The position numbers and the translations under genes were made by a program. 64,000 nt of DNA, taken from Candidatus Saccharimonadota bacterium (lineage in GTDB: Bacteria > Patescibacteriota > Saccharimonadia > Saccharimonadales > Saccharimonadaceae). Under the pieces are notes generated by a model. It saw only the letters and a list, made by a program, of their open reading frames with translations. It was not told where the DNA came from and made no database searches. Shown piece by piece: positions 1 to 10,010 of this stretch (the stretch's first letter is position 1; each line of letters begins with the position of its first letter). Location of the stretch: NCBI GenBank assembly GCA_017404335.1, contig JAFRCN010000006.1, positions 1-64,000 on the forward strand, in the 5' to 3' direction.

Positions 1-20
1 GGATCAAACTCTCCATTATT
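1..20 (-). rRNA. rrs: 16S rRNA, 5' end only
   Basis: Read on the minus strand, the window ends in GAGAGTTTGATCC, the universal start of bacterial 16S rRNA (27F primer site). The rest of the gene lies left of the window. The mature 5' end is placed about 9 nt before this motif by analogy with E. coli, so the boundary at 20 is approximate. Confidence 0.9.
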
Positions 21-140
21 GTAAGTTTAATTTAACTCAAATTAAAATAAATAAACTGACGATGATTAATTGCACAACTAAATTGTTAAACTATTTCTAA
101 AGACTGTTAAAATAAGTACTCGCAGCTTTAGACTGATACC

Positions 141-169
141 ATCTTATCGCAGTAGACAATTTTTGTCAA
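141..169 (-). promoter_or_regulatory. rRNA operon promoter
   Basis: On the minus strand TTGACA (164-169) is followed after exactly 17 nt by TAAGAT (141-146). This is a near-consensus sigma70 promoter about 115 nt upstream of the 16S gene. It sits directly behind the stop codon of the neighbouring surface-protein gene, so the rRNA leader is about 115 nt long. Confidence 0.85.
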
Positions 170-176
170 GGCTTTT

Positions 177-1136
177 TTAGACTTTTTTTCGAGATTTTTT
201 GGATTTTGTCGGCCAGAAGAGCCAAAGGGTCACAATATCGCCAATTAGTAACATAAGCATAAACCACCACGGAAATTCAACAGCGCGGTCGCAACTGCCA
301 ACGCCGGTGTTTGGAGCTTTAATATCTAGCGCAGGAGATAGCGTAACTTCACTGTTCGCCGAGTCTTCCTTATTGTCCGTTGCTAGGTTTTGGCTAGTTG
401 GTTCATTTGGCTCGATTTCATTTCTAGACGGGAAAAAGGAGATCCATTGGTCGGCGGAAACATACATTTTGCAACCCTGTCCAGATACGTAATCAGGTTT
501 ACTAAAGCAACTCGAGTAGTCGAAATTACCAACTGCATTAAATGGTTCAGCATAGATTCGGTAAGCAATTTTTCCGTGGGTATTATTTACCAGGTTGGTA
601 TCAGAGATTGACAAAGTGGTTTCGTGCCAAGGCGTAATATTGGCTAAGTTTTCTGGAGTAGAAGTAAAAAGGACATGAAAACCAGGAAGTGAACCGCTAG
701 CTAGTTCGTCATAACTTCGATAAAAAACTTCGTCAGTCGGTTCGTCGAACCAACCCATAGCTAATCTTTCGAGAGTGAGTTTTTCTCTTATGCCCATGTG
801 CCTTAGCATTATTTCCTCATCGAAAAACAAAACGTCTATGGTTTGTTTATCTGGATTAACACCTGTTACCCAAAACTGCATGCTCATGAGATCGCTTAGA
901 GCGCGATATTTACCCCCTTTTTCCATCAGGTTAAAATCGAACTCCATCCGACAATCCTGGTCATCGCCACACTCGGCGTCTTTTTCGGCTTCGACTTCAG
1001 GATAGAAGTCGAGTAGCTCCTCTACGGACCACCAAGTAGTGCCGTTCTCTTCCGTGGTAGCGAACGATGACCGGCTTGGCACGAACACAAAGCTCGAAAT
1101 TAATGTTAATAATAGTAAAATGGGAATTTTTTTCAT
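177..1136 (-). CDS. secreted, C-terminally membrane-anchored protein of unknown function
   Basis: The start is placed at the ATG at 1136 because AAAGGAG lies 5 nt upstream and the product then begins with a classic signal peptide (MKKIPILLLLTL, cleavage probably after SFA). A more upstream in-frame ATG at 1190 lacks a ribosome site. The ~320-residue product is acidic and mostly extracytoplasmic, with a Cys pair near the N-terminus (AECGDDQDC). It ends with PNTG, a tryptophan-rich membrane helix and a basic tail (KSKKSRKKV). That resembles a cell-wall sorting signal, although PNTG is not a canonical sortase motif. It lies downstream of gyrA in the same direction. I recognise no catalytic domain. 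Confidence 0.8.
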   Translation of the reverse strand: MKKIPILLLLTLISSFVFVPSRSSFATTEENGTTWWSVEELLDFYPEVEAEKDAECGDDQDCRMEFDFNLMEKGGKYRALSDLMSMQFWVTGVNPDKQTIDVLFFDEEIMLRHMGIREKLTLERLAMGWFDEPTDEVFYRSYDELASGSLPGFHVLFTSTPENLANITPWHETTLSISDTNLVNNTHGKIAYRIYAEPFNAVGNFDYSSCFSKPDYVSGQGCKMYVSADQWISFFPSRNEIEPNEPTSQNLATDNKEDSANSEVTLSPALDIKAPNTGVGSCDRAVEFPWWFMLMLLIGDIVTLWLFWPTKSKKSRKKV

Positions 1137-1211
1137 ATACTCCTTTGTTAAATTTTTTGGAGTATATGCACAGATTGAATTAAAAATCAACCCCTAGACG
1201 GTAGCTTATGC

Positions 1212-3770
1212 TTAATTAGTTTCTTCTTCAGGAAGGACGATACCGAGGGAGGCGACGGTGTCGCCGTCGGACATTTTCATGATACGGACACCTTGCGTCG
1301 CGCGACCGAGAGTCGGGATTTCTTTCATCGCGACGCGGATAGCTTGACCCTTGGTAGACATCATAATAACTTCTTTAGCTAGCGGGTCTAGAGTGTGGAC
1401 CGCGACAATCGGACCGGTTTTTTCGGTTACCGCGGCAACCTTAATGCCGACGCCACCACGCTTATGAGGCGGGAAGTTAGAAACGAGCGTGGCCTTACCG
1501 TAGCCGTTCGCGGAAACCGCAAGAAGTTTTTGTTTCGGGTCGGTGATGACATCCATGCCGACGATTTCGTCTTTTGGACGGAGGCGCATACCACGGACGC
1601 CCATCGCGGAGCGACCCATAGCACGAACTTCTTTCTCGTTAAAGCGAGTAGCCTGGCCGGCGGAAGTAGAGATAACGATATCGTTTTCACCGGTGGTTTC
1701 TTTGACCCATTTCAGTTCGTCTCCAGCGTCTAGCTTGATGGCGATTAGACCATTACTTCTGATATTGAAGAAATCTTTGATGGCGGATTTTTTAATGGTT
1801 CCCTTTTTGGTCGCCATGAAGAGGAAGCCGTTTTCGCCGTTGTCGCCCTGTTTAATAATCGCGGTGATTTTTTCCTCTGGGTGCATATTAAGCATATTGA
1901 CAGCGGCAGTTCCCTTCGCGGCGAGCGAAGCTTGCGGAACTTCGTAAGCTTTCATCCGGAAGAGACGACCTTGATTAGTAAAGAAGAGGAGGAAGTCATG
2001 CGAAGAAGCGGTCATAATCTGAGCGATGACGTCTTCTTCTTTGGTCGTCATGCCGCGTTTGCCCTTACCCCCGCGGTTTTGCTTTCTAAAGTCGGCTTGG
2101 GGGACGCGCTTCATGTAGTTTTCGGAAGTTAAGAGGATGACGCTCTCTTCTTCGGGGATAAGCTCTTCTTCGGAGAATTTACCAACTTCGTGATTAATAA
2201 TCTTGGAACGGCGCGGATCGTCGTATTTTTCTTTAATTGCGATAAGTTCTTCTTTGACAACTCTTAAGATTTCCTGCTCGCTAGCGAGAATGGCCTCGAG
2301 TTTCTTAATCAATTCATGGAGCTGTTTTAATTCTTCTTCAATTTTGTCGCGCTCTAGGCCTTGGAGACGGCGAAGCTGCATCTGTAAGATAGCGTTAGCC
2401 TGAATCTCGGAAAGACCAAATCTCGACATGAGCTGTTTGTCGGCGTCGTCGTAAGAGGCACGGATGACTTTAATCACCTCGTCGATATTATCAAGAGCGA
2501 TTTTCAAACCCTCTAAAATGTGGGCGCGCTCTTTGGCTTTTCTAAGCTCAAATTCAGTCCTTCTTCTGATCACGATTTGGCGATGCTTGACGAATTCACT
2601 GAGAATTTCTTTGAGACCGAGGACGCGAGGCTGGATGCCGTCGACAAGGGCGAGAACGTTATAATGGAAAGTAGTCTGGAGATCGGTAAGTTTATAAAGT
2701 TGGTTCAAAATTTTCTTCGGAAAGGCGTCTTTTTTAAGCTCAATGACGACCCGAGTCTTACCACGCGCGGATTCGTTACGCGCGTCGGCGATATGAGTGA
2801 GCTTTTTATCTTGGGCAAGCTGGACAATCTTAGAAATAAGAGCTTCTTTACTAACCCCGTAAGGCATTTCGGTAATCACTATATTATAACGGCCGTTTTT
2901 GCGTTCTTCGATATTGGCGACACCGCGGATTACGACTGAACCTTTACCGGTAGCATAGGCTTGCTTCATCGGCGCGCCACCGTAGACTTCGGCACCAGTC
3001 GGAAAATCCGGACCTTTGACGTGCTTCATCAAACCTTCTAGGGAGATTTCGGGATCGTCGATTAGCGCAACGGTCGCATCGACTAGCTCGCCAAGGTTAT
3101 GCGGAGGGATATTAGTCGCCATACCAACAGCGATACCCATCTGACCGTTTAAGAGAATATTCGGAACGGCGGCCGGAAGCACGACTGGCTCCTTCTCGGT
3201 GCCATCGAAGTTGTCACGGAAATCAACTGTCTCTTTCTCGATATCGGCGAGAAGCTCGGTGCCGATTTTGTCCATTCTAGCCTCGGTATAACGGGAAGCA
3301 GCTGGCTCATCGCCGTCGGCGGAACCGAAGTTACCTTGACCTTCGACCAAGGTATAGCGCATTTTCCAAGGCTGAGCGAGGTTGACCATCGCGTCATAGA
3401 TAGAGGAATCACCGTGCGGGTGGTATTTACCCATAACTTCACCGACGATACGGGCGGACTTTACGGTTGCGTGCGGAGCTTTCCAGCCGTTTTTATTCAT
3501 GGCATATAATATACGGCGGTTAACTGGCTTTAGGCCGTCGCGGACGTCAGGTAAGGCACGGTCGATAATAACAGACATGGAATACTTTAGGAAGTAGTCT
3601 TCCATGGTGTGCTCGACCGGCTTGAGCTCTAGACCCTCAGAAATACCTTCTTCGGATCCTCCTCGCTCGCGCCCGTCGTCACGGGGCTCGCTCGTCGATT
3701 GCTCCCGTTGTCGCAAATGATCCTCAGAAGGCAATTTCTTCGGGTCTTGGTTCGTGTCATCATTCTCCAT
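1212..3770 (-). CDS. gyrA: DNA gyrase subunit A
   Basis: Breakage-reunion subunit of DNA gyrase, which introduces negative supercoils together with GyrB. The catalytic tyrosine is Y161 in [10 protein letters not shown]. The quinolone-pocket motif [10 protein letters not shown] is at 117-126. The C-terminal beta-pinwheel carries a GyrA-box-like QNRGGKG, which argues for gyrase rather than topoisomerase IV. The 852-residue length is normal, but the N-terminus is ~39 residues longer than in E. coli (Tyr122). Almost all of that excess is residues 9-47, encoded by a palindromic element (family B, 3632-3745). It follows gyrB by 14 nt and is presumably co-transcribed. Confidence 0.97.
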   Translation of the reverse strand: MENDDTNQDPKKLPSEDHLRQREQSTSEPRDDGRERGGSEEGISEGLELKPVEHTMEDYFLKYSMSVIIDRALPDVRDGLKPVNRRILYAMNKNGWKAPHATVKSARIVGEVMGKYHPHGDSSIYDAMVNLAQPWKMRYTLVEGQGNFGSADGDEPAASRYTEARMDKIGTELLADIEKETVDFRDNFDGTEKEPVVLPAAVPNILLNGQMGIAVGMATNIPPHNLGELVDATVALIDDPEISLEGLMKHVKGPDFPTGAEVYGGAPMKQAYATGKGSVVIRGVANIEERKNGRYNIVITEMPYGVSKEALISKIVQLAQDKKLTHIADARNESARGKTRVVIELKKDAFPKKILNQLYKLTDLQTTFHYNVLALVDGIQPRVLGLKEILSEFVKHRQIVIRRRTEFELRKAKERAHILEGLKIALDNIDEVIKVIRASYDDADKQLMSRFGLSEIQANAILQMQLRRLQGLERDKIEEELKQLHELIKKLEAILASEQEILRVVKEELIAIKEKYDDPRRSKIINHEVGKFSEEELIPEEESVILLTSENYMKRVPQADFRKQNRGGKGKRGMTTKEEDVIAQIMTASSHDFLLFFTNQGRLFRMKAYEVPQASLAAKGTAAVNMLNMHPEEKITAIIKQGDNGENGFLFMATKKGTIKKSAIKDFFNIRSNGLIAIKLDAGDELKWVKETTGENDIVISTSAGQATRFNEKEVRAMGRSAMGVRGMRLRPKDEIVGMDVITDPKQKLLAVSANGYGKATLVSNFPPHKRGGVGIKVAAVTEKTGPIVAVHTLDPLAKEVIMMSTKGQAIRVAMKEIPTLGRATQGVRIMKMSDGDTVASLGIVLPEEETN
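3632..3745 (-). repeat. palindromic element family B, copy 1, inside gyrA
   Basis: The outer inverted arms (GACCC..AGAAAT..CCTTCT against AGAAGG..AATTTCT..GGGTC) enclose the conserved core CGCCCGTCGTCACGGGGCTC, itself a hairpin. The element is translated in frame as GyrA residues 9-47, including [10 protein letters not shown]. The same core occurs at 19587, 53592, 59556 and 60103. It lies just upstream of the conserved domain, where an extension should be tolerated. Confidence 0.85.
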
Positions 3771-3784
3771 GTTTTATCTCCTTT

Positions 3785-5764
3785 CTAAAAGTCCAAATCA
3801 TCAAGGTTAACAGTGGCGGCGCCGGCTTGGATGAAGTTTTTGCGGAGGTCGACCTGGTCTCCCATGAGCTTCGTAAAGACAGCGTCAGCTTTTTCGGCGT
3901 CTTCAACGTGGACCTTAACTAAAATGCGGTTCTCGGGGTCCATCGTAGTCTCCCAGAGTTGTTTCGCGTCCATTTCGCCAAGACCTTTAAAGCGTTGTTG
4001 GGCGGTATAACCGGCCTGCTTAAAGCGTTCTTGTGATTCGTCGATTTTGGTGCCAGCCTTCTTTCGTTCTTCAATTTTTTCGGTTAATTTCTTCTCGAGG
4101 GCAACTTCGTCGTAAAGATAGTCGATTTTTCTGGTATTACCCGTCCCTTTAATCAGGCCGAAGAGAGGCGGTTTAGCAAGATAGACATGCCCAGCTTCGA
4201 TAACATCAGGCATATAGCGGAAGAAGAAAGTCATTAGAAGCGTCGCGATATGGAGACCGTCAACATCGGCATCAGTCATGAAGATAATCTTGTCGTATCT
4301 TAGGCCGTCGAGGTTAAATTGGTCGCCGATACCGACACCTAATCCCTTTATGAGGGAAACTAATTCTTGGTTGGCTAGCATCTTGTCCAGGCGAGCGCGT
4401 TCGGTGTTGAGAACTTTTCCCCTTAAAGGTAAAATTGCTTGAATTTTAGGATTACGACCTTCTTTTGCGGAACCAGCGGCGGAATTACCCTCGACGATAA
4501 AGAGTTCGCATTCGGAACGGTCTCTAGAGGAGCAATCGGCGAGCTTGCTAGGTAGATTAAGACCCTCGAAGGCGCCTTTTCTAATGACGCTATCTCTAGC
4601 GGCGCGAGCGGCTTTACGGGCTCTTGCGGCAAGAGTAGCTTTACCGACGATTTTTTTCGCGATAGCGGGGTTTTCTTCGAGATAATAGCCGAAATATTCG
4701 CTCATGACTTTATCGACATAGCCACGAGCTTCGGGGTTGCCAAGCTTGTTTTTCGTCTGACCTTCGAATTCGGGGTTGCCAAGCTTCATCAAAATAACAG
4801 CGGTAAGACCCTCTTTAATATCGTCGCCGGTTAGATTATCTTCTTTCTCTTTTAAGAGGCCGGATTTACGGGCATAATCGTTAATGACGCGGTTAAGAGC
4901 CGTCCGAAAGCCGACAACATGCGTACCTCCATCAGGGGTGAGGACGTTATTGACGAAAGGTTTCATCGTCTCGGCGAAGCTATCGTTATATTGGACAGCG
5001 ATTTCGACACCCATATCGTTATCTTGCTTCTCGACGTAGAAGATATCATCGGCAAGAACTTCCTTACCGTTATTAAGACGCTTAACGTAGCTTCTAATGC
5101 CACCTTCGAAGTAGAAGGACTCTTTTTCGCCACTTCTCTCGTCATAGACCGTGATTAATATACCCTTAGTCAGGTAAGCCTGATGGCGAGCGTAATTCTT
5201 AACCCATTCGAAATCGATCTTAGTGCCGGTTTTAAAAATAGCCGGGTCGGGATAGAAAGTAATCGCGGTGCCCTGTTTTTCGGTGCTACCAAGCACCTTT
5301 AAATCGGAGGTAGGTTTACCGGTATCGAATTCGATATGGTGAATCTTATTATCCCGATAGACTTCGGCAATCATTTTAGTCGAAAGAGCGTTTACGACCG
5401 AAGAACCGACGCCGTGAAGACCCGAGGAAACCTTATAGCCGCCATCGCCGAATTTACCGCCGGCATGGAGGACGGTTAAGACCGTTTCTAGAGTAGAACG
5501 CTTGGTTTTAGGGTGGATATCGACAGGAATACCGCGGCCGTTATCCTCAACTTTAACCCCTTCGTCTTCTTGGACGGTGATTTCGATTTTTGTACAGAAA
5601 CCCGCGATAGCTTCGTCGATAGAGTTATCGGCGATCTCTTTAACGAGATGATGGAGACCATCATACCCAGTAGAGCCAATATACATACCAGGGCGAACGC
5701 GAACTGCTTCTAGGCCCTCTAAAACGCGAATCTCAGATGAATCATAAGCCTCTTTTTCGGCCAT
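3785..5764 (-). CDS. gyrB: DNA gyrase subunit B
   Basis: ATPase subunit of DNA gyrase. The GHKL ATP-binding fold is at the N-terminus (EIADNSIDEA, DNGRGIPVD, GLHGVGSSVVNALS). The TOPRIM domain follows, with EGNSAAGSAKEGR and the metal motif DADVDG, and then the gyrase-B C-terminal segment (RFKGLGEM). The 659-residue length fits the shorter GyrB class. The start is supported by AAGAGGT upstream of the ATG and by a TATAAT at about 5801-5806. It heads a gyrB-gyrA operon. Confidence 0.97.
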   Translation of the reverse strand: MAEKEAYDSSEIRVLEGLEAVRVRPGMYIGSTGYDGLHHLVKEIADNSIDEAIAGFCTKIEITVQEDEGVKVEDNGRGIPVDIHPKTKRSTLETVLTVLHAGGKFGDGGYKVSSGLHGVGSSVVNALSTKMIAEVYRDNKIHHIEFDTGKPTSDLKVLGSTEKQGTAITFYPDPAIFKTGTKIDFEWVKNYARHQAYLTKGILITVYDERSGEKESFYFEGGIRSYVKRLNNGKEVLADDIFYVEKQDNDMGVEIAVQYNDSFAETMKPFVNNVLTPDGGTHVVGFRTALNRVINDYARKSGLLKEKEDNLTGDDIKEGLTAVILMKLGNPEFEGQTKNKLGNPEARGYVDKVMSEYFGYYLEENPAIAKKIVGKATLAARARKAARAARDSVIRKGAFEGLNLPSKLADCSSRDRSECELFIVEGNSAAGSAKEGRNPKIQAILPLRGKVLNTERARLDKMLANQELVSLIKGLGVGIGDQFNLDGLRYDKIIFMTDADVDGLHIATLLMTFFFRYMPDVIEAGHVYLAKPPLFGLIKGTGNTRKIDYLYDEVALEKKLTEKIEERKKAGTKIDESQERFKQAGYTAQQRFKGLGEMDAKQLWETTMDPENRILVKVHVEDAEKADAVFTKLMGDQVDLRKNFIQAGAATVNLDDLDF

Positions 5765-5809
5765 AACTTATACCTCTTCTTTTTACGATAATACTTATCT
5801 ATTATACAC

Positions 5810-8329
5810 CTAAGCGCTCTTTTTTTCAAGCCAGCCGTCTAGGAAGCCTTTTTTCTTATCTTCTTCGGCGAGAGCTTCTTTTTCTTTATCGGCGGCGGAC
5901 CAGCGGTCTTGAATTTCCTGTTCAACTTCGGAGCGGGTCTTAGCGAACTTGGTGGCAGAGTAGACTTTCAGGGTATTCATCAATTCTACGTTTGGCTCGC
6001 CCATCGGCGCCGGGAGATTCATAGTAAACGGAGAGGACGGCATGCCGAACATCATGACTTTACAGATGGCGGAGTGGTTCGCGGTTTTAGTTAAATCTTC
6101 GGCGGTAAAGGTCGGAGTGAAGGCTTTAACCATCAAATCGGCGTCCGTGACACCGACACGACCGCAGATAATCGTACCAACGTTACCGAGGAGGGCCTCG
6201 CGAATTTTATCGGTAAGCTGGGTCATGAACTGGTTGGCAACGATTAGATTGAGGCGATATTTGCGAGCCTCAGAGAGAATAGACTCAAAGGAGTCGGTAG
6301 CGAAGTTTTGGAACTCGTCGACGTAGAGACAGAAGTCTTTACGCTCGTGTTCTGGAATATCTTGACGACTCATGGCGGCCTGTTGGAACTTCATGACGAA
6401 AATCATACCGAGAAGGTTAGCATTAATATCGCCGAGGCGCCCCTTAGAGAGGTTGACGAGGAAGATTTTTTTATTGTCCATAATTTCGCGGATATTGAAG
6501 CCAGATTTGACCTGGCCGAGAGTGTTTCTCATGATGGTATTCGAGAGGAAGGGACCCCATTTCGAGGCAAACCAAGTGATCACCTCACCGGCGTCGTTGG
6601 ATTTCTGCGAGGCTGGGAATTCCTTCGTCCAATAATCATAGACAGCTTTATCGGTGACGTATTTAAGCTTAGATTTAACAAATTCGGGGTCGGTGAAACA
6701 CTGCGGAATATCGATAAAAGTCGCACCTTTCGGGTCGGCCATGAGAAGAAGGGCGGCATTTCGGAACATGTGTTGACCGCGAGGACCGAAGAAGCCTTGG
6801 TTGCTCGGGTCGAAGAGGGATTGGAGCATGCTAATTCCCTCTTGGACGATGAAGTCTTTCTGGTCTTCAGAGGTGTATTCAAACATATTCATGCCGACCG
6901 GATGTTCGATATCGGCAGGGTCGAAATAGATGACGTCGTCGATTCTTTCCTCTGGAACGCGTTGCAAAAGCGCCTCGACAGCGTCGCCGTGGGGATCAAT
7001 AAAGGCGAAGCCACGCCCGTCGCACATATCTTGATAAGCGATGTTCTCGAGGAAGACGGATTTACCCATACCGGTTTGACCAATGACATACATATGACGA
7101 CGGCGGTCGTCATCGTCGAGATAAATCGGCTTTTTGACGCCTCTAAATTCGTTCGTACCAAGGAGGACACCTTCGGTAGCGAGGCGAGCCGGACCGTCGA
7201 CTTGCTTCGTTAGCTGCCTCTCGACCTGGGAGTTCGGGATGGCATTTTGCTCTGGGAGGTGAAAAATAGAGGCAAGTTCGACACTGTTTAAGATATTTGA
7301 GGTCGTACGGACCGGAAAAACTCGAAAAGTATAGTCGATGGCGAGTTTTTTGGGGTCTTTTAGGGTATTAATCTTAAAACCGTTGAGTTCTGGGGAGTCG
7401 AACTGAGAAAAAGAGGCCGCTAGACCGCTTAGAATCGCTTCTGAGCGGGGTTTAGACTCGGAGCTTGCTATGAGCCGGATTAAAGTTTCGAACGCCGGAA
7501 AACGCATTTTATTAGTGATTGCGGTTAATTCTTCCTGTTTAATGCTGGAGATAGTGGTAGTTTCGGTAGTTTTTTCGTGCATCCCTGGAACCTCAAAGGG
7601 AGCACGGATGATGTCAGAGAAAATATCTCCGAGACTGGCGCCGATGGTTTTAGTTTTAATGCCCTTTTGGGTATTTTCAATGTAGGTTTTGGCTTTGTCA
7701 AACCAATTTTTTTGTGCAGGGCGAAAAAGGATTTGTACGGAAGCACCTTCGTTTTTATCTACGTTAGAGAGGGCGTTTAGCATGGCCATTTGGGCGTCGC
7801 GTTTAGTGTCTTCGTAGGTCGCGATAGGGAGATAGGGCTCTTTCCTAAGAGATAATTCGGCACCAACTACGGCGTTTTCATTACCGCCACCTTCGAAGAT
7901 ATTCTCTTCACGGCGCTCTTCGACGCGAGCAGTCGGATAGGCGGACTGAATGGATTGCTTGACCGTCTCTTTTAAATCAGCGGGGACGATAGCGTAGTAA
8001 CGGATAAAGCCATCTTTGGCGATGATTTCGAAGGAGAAGTGATTTTGGCCATAGAGTTTAATCTTGAAGCCTTTCTCAATAACAGAGGATAGAATGGAAT
8101 ACATAACCTGGGCTTTAGAGACGGCTTCATTCGTTACGTCGCGTTTATCGCGTCCGCCCGCCTCAATATCGTCAGTAGTAGGTGGTAGATGGATTAGAAG
8201 AGGCGTCATCTTAAGACCGCGTTCGTATTTTTTGGCTTTTCTGAGCCTTGACACCCTCGATACTGTAAAGATGACAATAGCTAAAAACAGGATACACCCA
8301 AAAATGAGACCAACCACCCAGGGAGACAT
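5810..8329 (-). CDS. HerA/TraG-like conjugation-type ATPase (T4SS-associated)
   Basis: An 839-residue protein with one N-terminal membrane helix (~residues 4-23) and a C-terminal P-loop ATPase. Walker A is GQTGMGKS near residue 418, followed by FIDPHGDAVE. Walker B is LYVDEFQNFA near 673. Further motifs such as ANQFMTQL and the sequence order match the TrwB/TraD DNA-binding ATPases and the HerA-like proteins annotated in CPR genomes as type IV secretion ATPases. It probably pumps DNA or protein at the membrane. Its ATG overlaps the stop of the upstream gene by one base (TAATG), so the two are translationally coupled. I see no relaxase nearby. Confidence 0.8.
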   Translation of the reverse strand: MSPWVVGLIFGCILFLAIVIFTVSRVSRLRKAKKYERGLKMTPLLIHLPPTTDDIEAGGRDKRDVTNEAVSKAQVMYSILSSVIEKGFKIKLYGQNHFSFEIIAKDGFIRYYAIVPADLKETVKQSIQSAYPTARVEERREENIFEGGGNENAVVGAELSLRKEPYLPIATYEDTKRDAQMAMLNALSNVDKNEGASVQILFRPAQKNWFDKAKTYIENTQKGIKTKTIGASLGDIFSDIIRAPFEVPGMHEKTTETTTISSIKQEELTAITNKMRFPAFETLIRLIASSESKPRSEAILSGLAASFSQFDSPELNGFKINTLKDPKKLAIDYTFRVFPVRTTSNILNSVELASIFHLPEQNAIPNSQVERQLTKQVDGPARLATEGVLLGTNEFRGVKKPIYLDDDDRRRHMYVIGQTGMGKSVFLENIAYQDMCDGRGFAFIDPHGDAVEALLQRVPEERIDDVIYFDPADIEHPVGMNMFEYTSEDQKDFIVQEGISMLQSLFDPSNQGFFGPRGQHMFRNAALLLMADPKGATFIDIPQCFTDPEFVKSKLKYVTDKAVYDYWTKEFPASQKSNDAGEVITWFASKWGPFLSNTIMRNTLGQVKSGFNIREIMDNKKIFLVNLSKGRLGDINANLLGMIFVMKFQQAAMSRQDIPEHERKDFCLYVDEFQNFATDSFESILSEARKYRLNLIVANQFMTQLTDKIREALLGNVGTIICGRVGVTDADLMVKAFTPTFTAEDLTKTANHSAICKVMMFGMPSSPFTMNLPAPMGEPNVELMNTLKVYSATKFAKTRSEVEQEIQDRWSAADKEKEALAEEDKKKGFLDGWLEKKSA

Positions 8330-8916
8330 TAGTTCTCTCCTCCTTTTTGGTCTTTTTCGCGGGTGTTCTGAACAAGATTATAGAGGTCGGTGAGGTTCGT
8401 CTTTTTGATGGTAGATTCAATCTTTTCGATGTCGTGAGTATTGAAACGCCTACCGAAGTCGAAAGCGAATCGGTTGTCTTTGGGTTTTTCTGGGGGAGTA
8501 ACGGTTTCGATTTTGAGGTCGGGGTTTTCGAGAGGCTGCACGAGTTCAACTGGGTCGGACGGGACTTGCGTTTCTGGCTGAGCTAACGGTTGATTTGCTT
8601 CTTGTAGCTGGCTTAATTCGTCGATACTATTTATTCTTGTGGCCTCAGTGATTCCTGCAATTCCAACGGAATTTGCGTTTATTTCGGGAGGGAGATAGGG
8701 TTCAATATTAAGAGCAGCCGAACCAAGAGAGGCTTGATTCATGCGGCCAAAGTTCCGATCTGTGTTCAAGCTATTATTTATGTCTGAATTCACCTCCTCA
8801 GGATCACTGCCGACTCCGGGAGTAATGGCTGAAGCAAAAAAATCTTTTCCCATCTCTTGGGTTTGTGGCGTAGTTGGCGTCACAGGGAGCGGTGTTGCAG
8901 TACGACCATAGTCCAT
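8329..8916 (-). CDS. hypothetical protein coupled to the T4SS-like ATPase gene
   Basis: A 195-residue acidic protein rich in Pro, Gln, Asn and Thr, with no membrane segment. It looks largely disordered except for a C-terminal helical stretch (FGRRFNTHDIEKIESTIKK). The gene appears leaderless: TAAAAT (8923-8928 on the minus strand) ends 6 nt before the ATG and no Shine-Dalgarno is present. Its stop overlaps the ATPase start, so it is probably an adaptor or regulator of that machine. No family recognised. Confidence 0.75.
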   Translation of the reverse strand: MDYGRTATPLPVTPTTPQTQEMGKDFFASAITPGVGSDPEEVNSDINNSLNTDRNFGRMNQASLGSAALNIEPYLPPEINANSVGIAGITEATRINSIDELSQLQEANQPLAQPETQVPSDPVELVQPLENPDLKIETVTPPEKPKDNRFAFDFGRRFNTHDIEKIESTIKKTNLTDLYNLVQNTREKDQKGGEN

Positions 8917-8934
8917 ATGTTTATTTTAACATAC

Positions 8935-9288
8935 TTAGAAGCGTTTCGCGACTAAAAATTCGGCCAAAATCAAGAAAACTGCGATAAGACTAATAGTCCA
9001 AGGGGTAATTACACCAAATGAACGTGCCATAAGGAGCATGATTGGACCAAAAGCGAGAATAGCGGAATAAAAATAGTCTTTTCTTCTAAGAGATTCCTGT
9101 TTCAAGGCAAGGCTCTTGTAAAGCCCTAGGAAGAAAGAAAAGCCACAAAAAACGACAATATAAATCGTTGTAAAAAATAATAAAACACCGAACGGCCCAA
9201 TTACCGTAGGGGAAGTCAATTTCAACATGAGAATTAAGACTGCGAGTCCTATAATTCCTAAACCTAAGATTAATCGGTTATGCTTCAT
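8935..9288 (-). CDS. small integral membrane protein
   Basis: The product from ATG 9288 (MKHNRLILGLG) is ~117 residues with four predicted membrane helices and a short basic end (VAKRF). The start is chosen because a perfect TATAAT lies at 9295-9300, exactly 6 nt before it. That makes the ATG the expected first transcribed codon and excludes a longer version starting at 9327. No conserved family recognised. Confidence 0.75.
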   Translation of the reverse strand: MKHNRLILGLGIIGLAVLILMLKLTSPTVIGPFGVLLFFTTIYIVVFCGFSFFLGLYKSLALKQESLRRKDYFYSAILAFGPIMLLMARSFGVITPWTISLIAVFLILAEFLVAKRF

Positions 9289-9389
9289 AACTCGATTATA
9301 CCATGTTTGTGCTGATTTTGCCCCCAAGAGTTTGATTCCCTAGCTTTAATAGTTTTACTAGGGGGAAGCGGAGGGTTATCCGGCGCTTT

Positions 9390-9648
9390 CTAACTAACTA
9401 TTGACCGCAACCCTTGATCCGCAGTTCCCTTTGACCGCTTCACGTATAGTGAAGCAAATGTCCTTATAGCCGTTTCCTTTCGCTCTGTTTTATGTTTTTT
9501 GAGGTTTCCCTCTAAGGTGCTAACGAAAGATTTAACTACGCGCTCGACGCTTTTGGCGGAGCTGTAGGTAATTCCTGGTTGTAATTTATGGCTAGAAATT
9601 ACCTTTTCGCCCGCCAAATTACGTTGGTTTCGGTTTATCGCGTTTCAT
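9390..9648 (-). pseudogene. small basic protein gene, apparently frameshifted
   Basis: A well-formed start (AAAGGAAAG then ATG at 9648) opens MKRDKPKPT and meets TAA after nine codons. In the +1 frame directly behind it, a 75-codon stretch runs to the stop at 9390 (AGEKVISSHKLQPGITYSS..). Skipping one base after the ACG codon joins both parts into a plausible ~85-residue Lys/Arg-rich protein. A possible promoter (TTGCAT, 17 nt, TAGCAT) precedes it. It may be a decayed gene, a sequencing indel, or a +1 frameshift at a stop codon. Confidence 0.45.
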
Positions 9649-9844
9649 ACTTTCCTTTTGTTTTTAGTTTTTATTTTAGTCATCTCGACTGTCCTAATGC
9701 TAGCATACTTTTTTGAAAAATGCAATAGATTTGTTCAGCTTTTTCGAAGTATTTTTTACAACATTTAGCCTATTTATTCCCTGTTCTATTTTGTTGTGCG
9801 GAATGTTGTGGATTTTACAATAATAATGCAATAAAACTCCGTAT

Positions 9845-10006
9845 GAAATAATTAAATTAGTTTTTCTCAGCGGTAAAATTACGCCAAGATAAAAATTACA
9901 ACATTCGTCGGCTTTCGAGCTGGTGCTTTCCAGCTCTCAAGCCGGAAAGTTGTAATTTTTATATGGGTAATTTTACATGCTTCGAAAACACTAATTTAAT
10001 TATTTC
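9845..10006. repeat. large palindrome, family E
   Basis: A ~162-bp near-perfect inverted repeat. The outer arms GAAATAATTAAATTAGT / ACTAATTTAATTATTTC and GGTAAAATTAC / GTAATTTTA enclose ATAAAAATTACAAC / GTTGTAATTTTTAT. The centre is GC-rich (GGCTT, GAGCTGG / CCAGCTC, AAGCC). It contains no coding frame. It lies immediately beside the family A palindrome that follows tmRNA. The preceding stretch 9700-9844 is AT-rich and holds nothing I can support. Confidence 0.75.
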
Positions 10007-10010
10007 TTAT

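Noticed and set aside
6308-7213. 301-codon antisense frame opposite the T4SS-like ATPase
   Set aside because: It is a shadow of the GC-rich third-codon pattern of the real gene. It has no promoter or start site.
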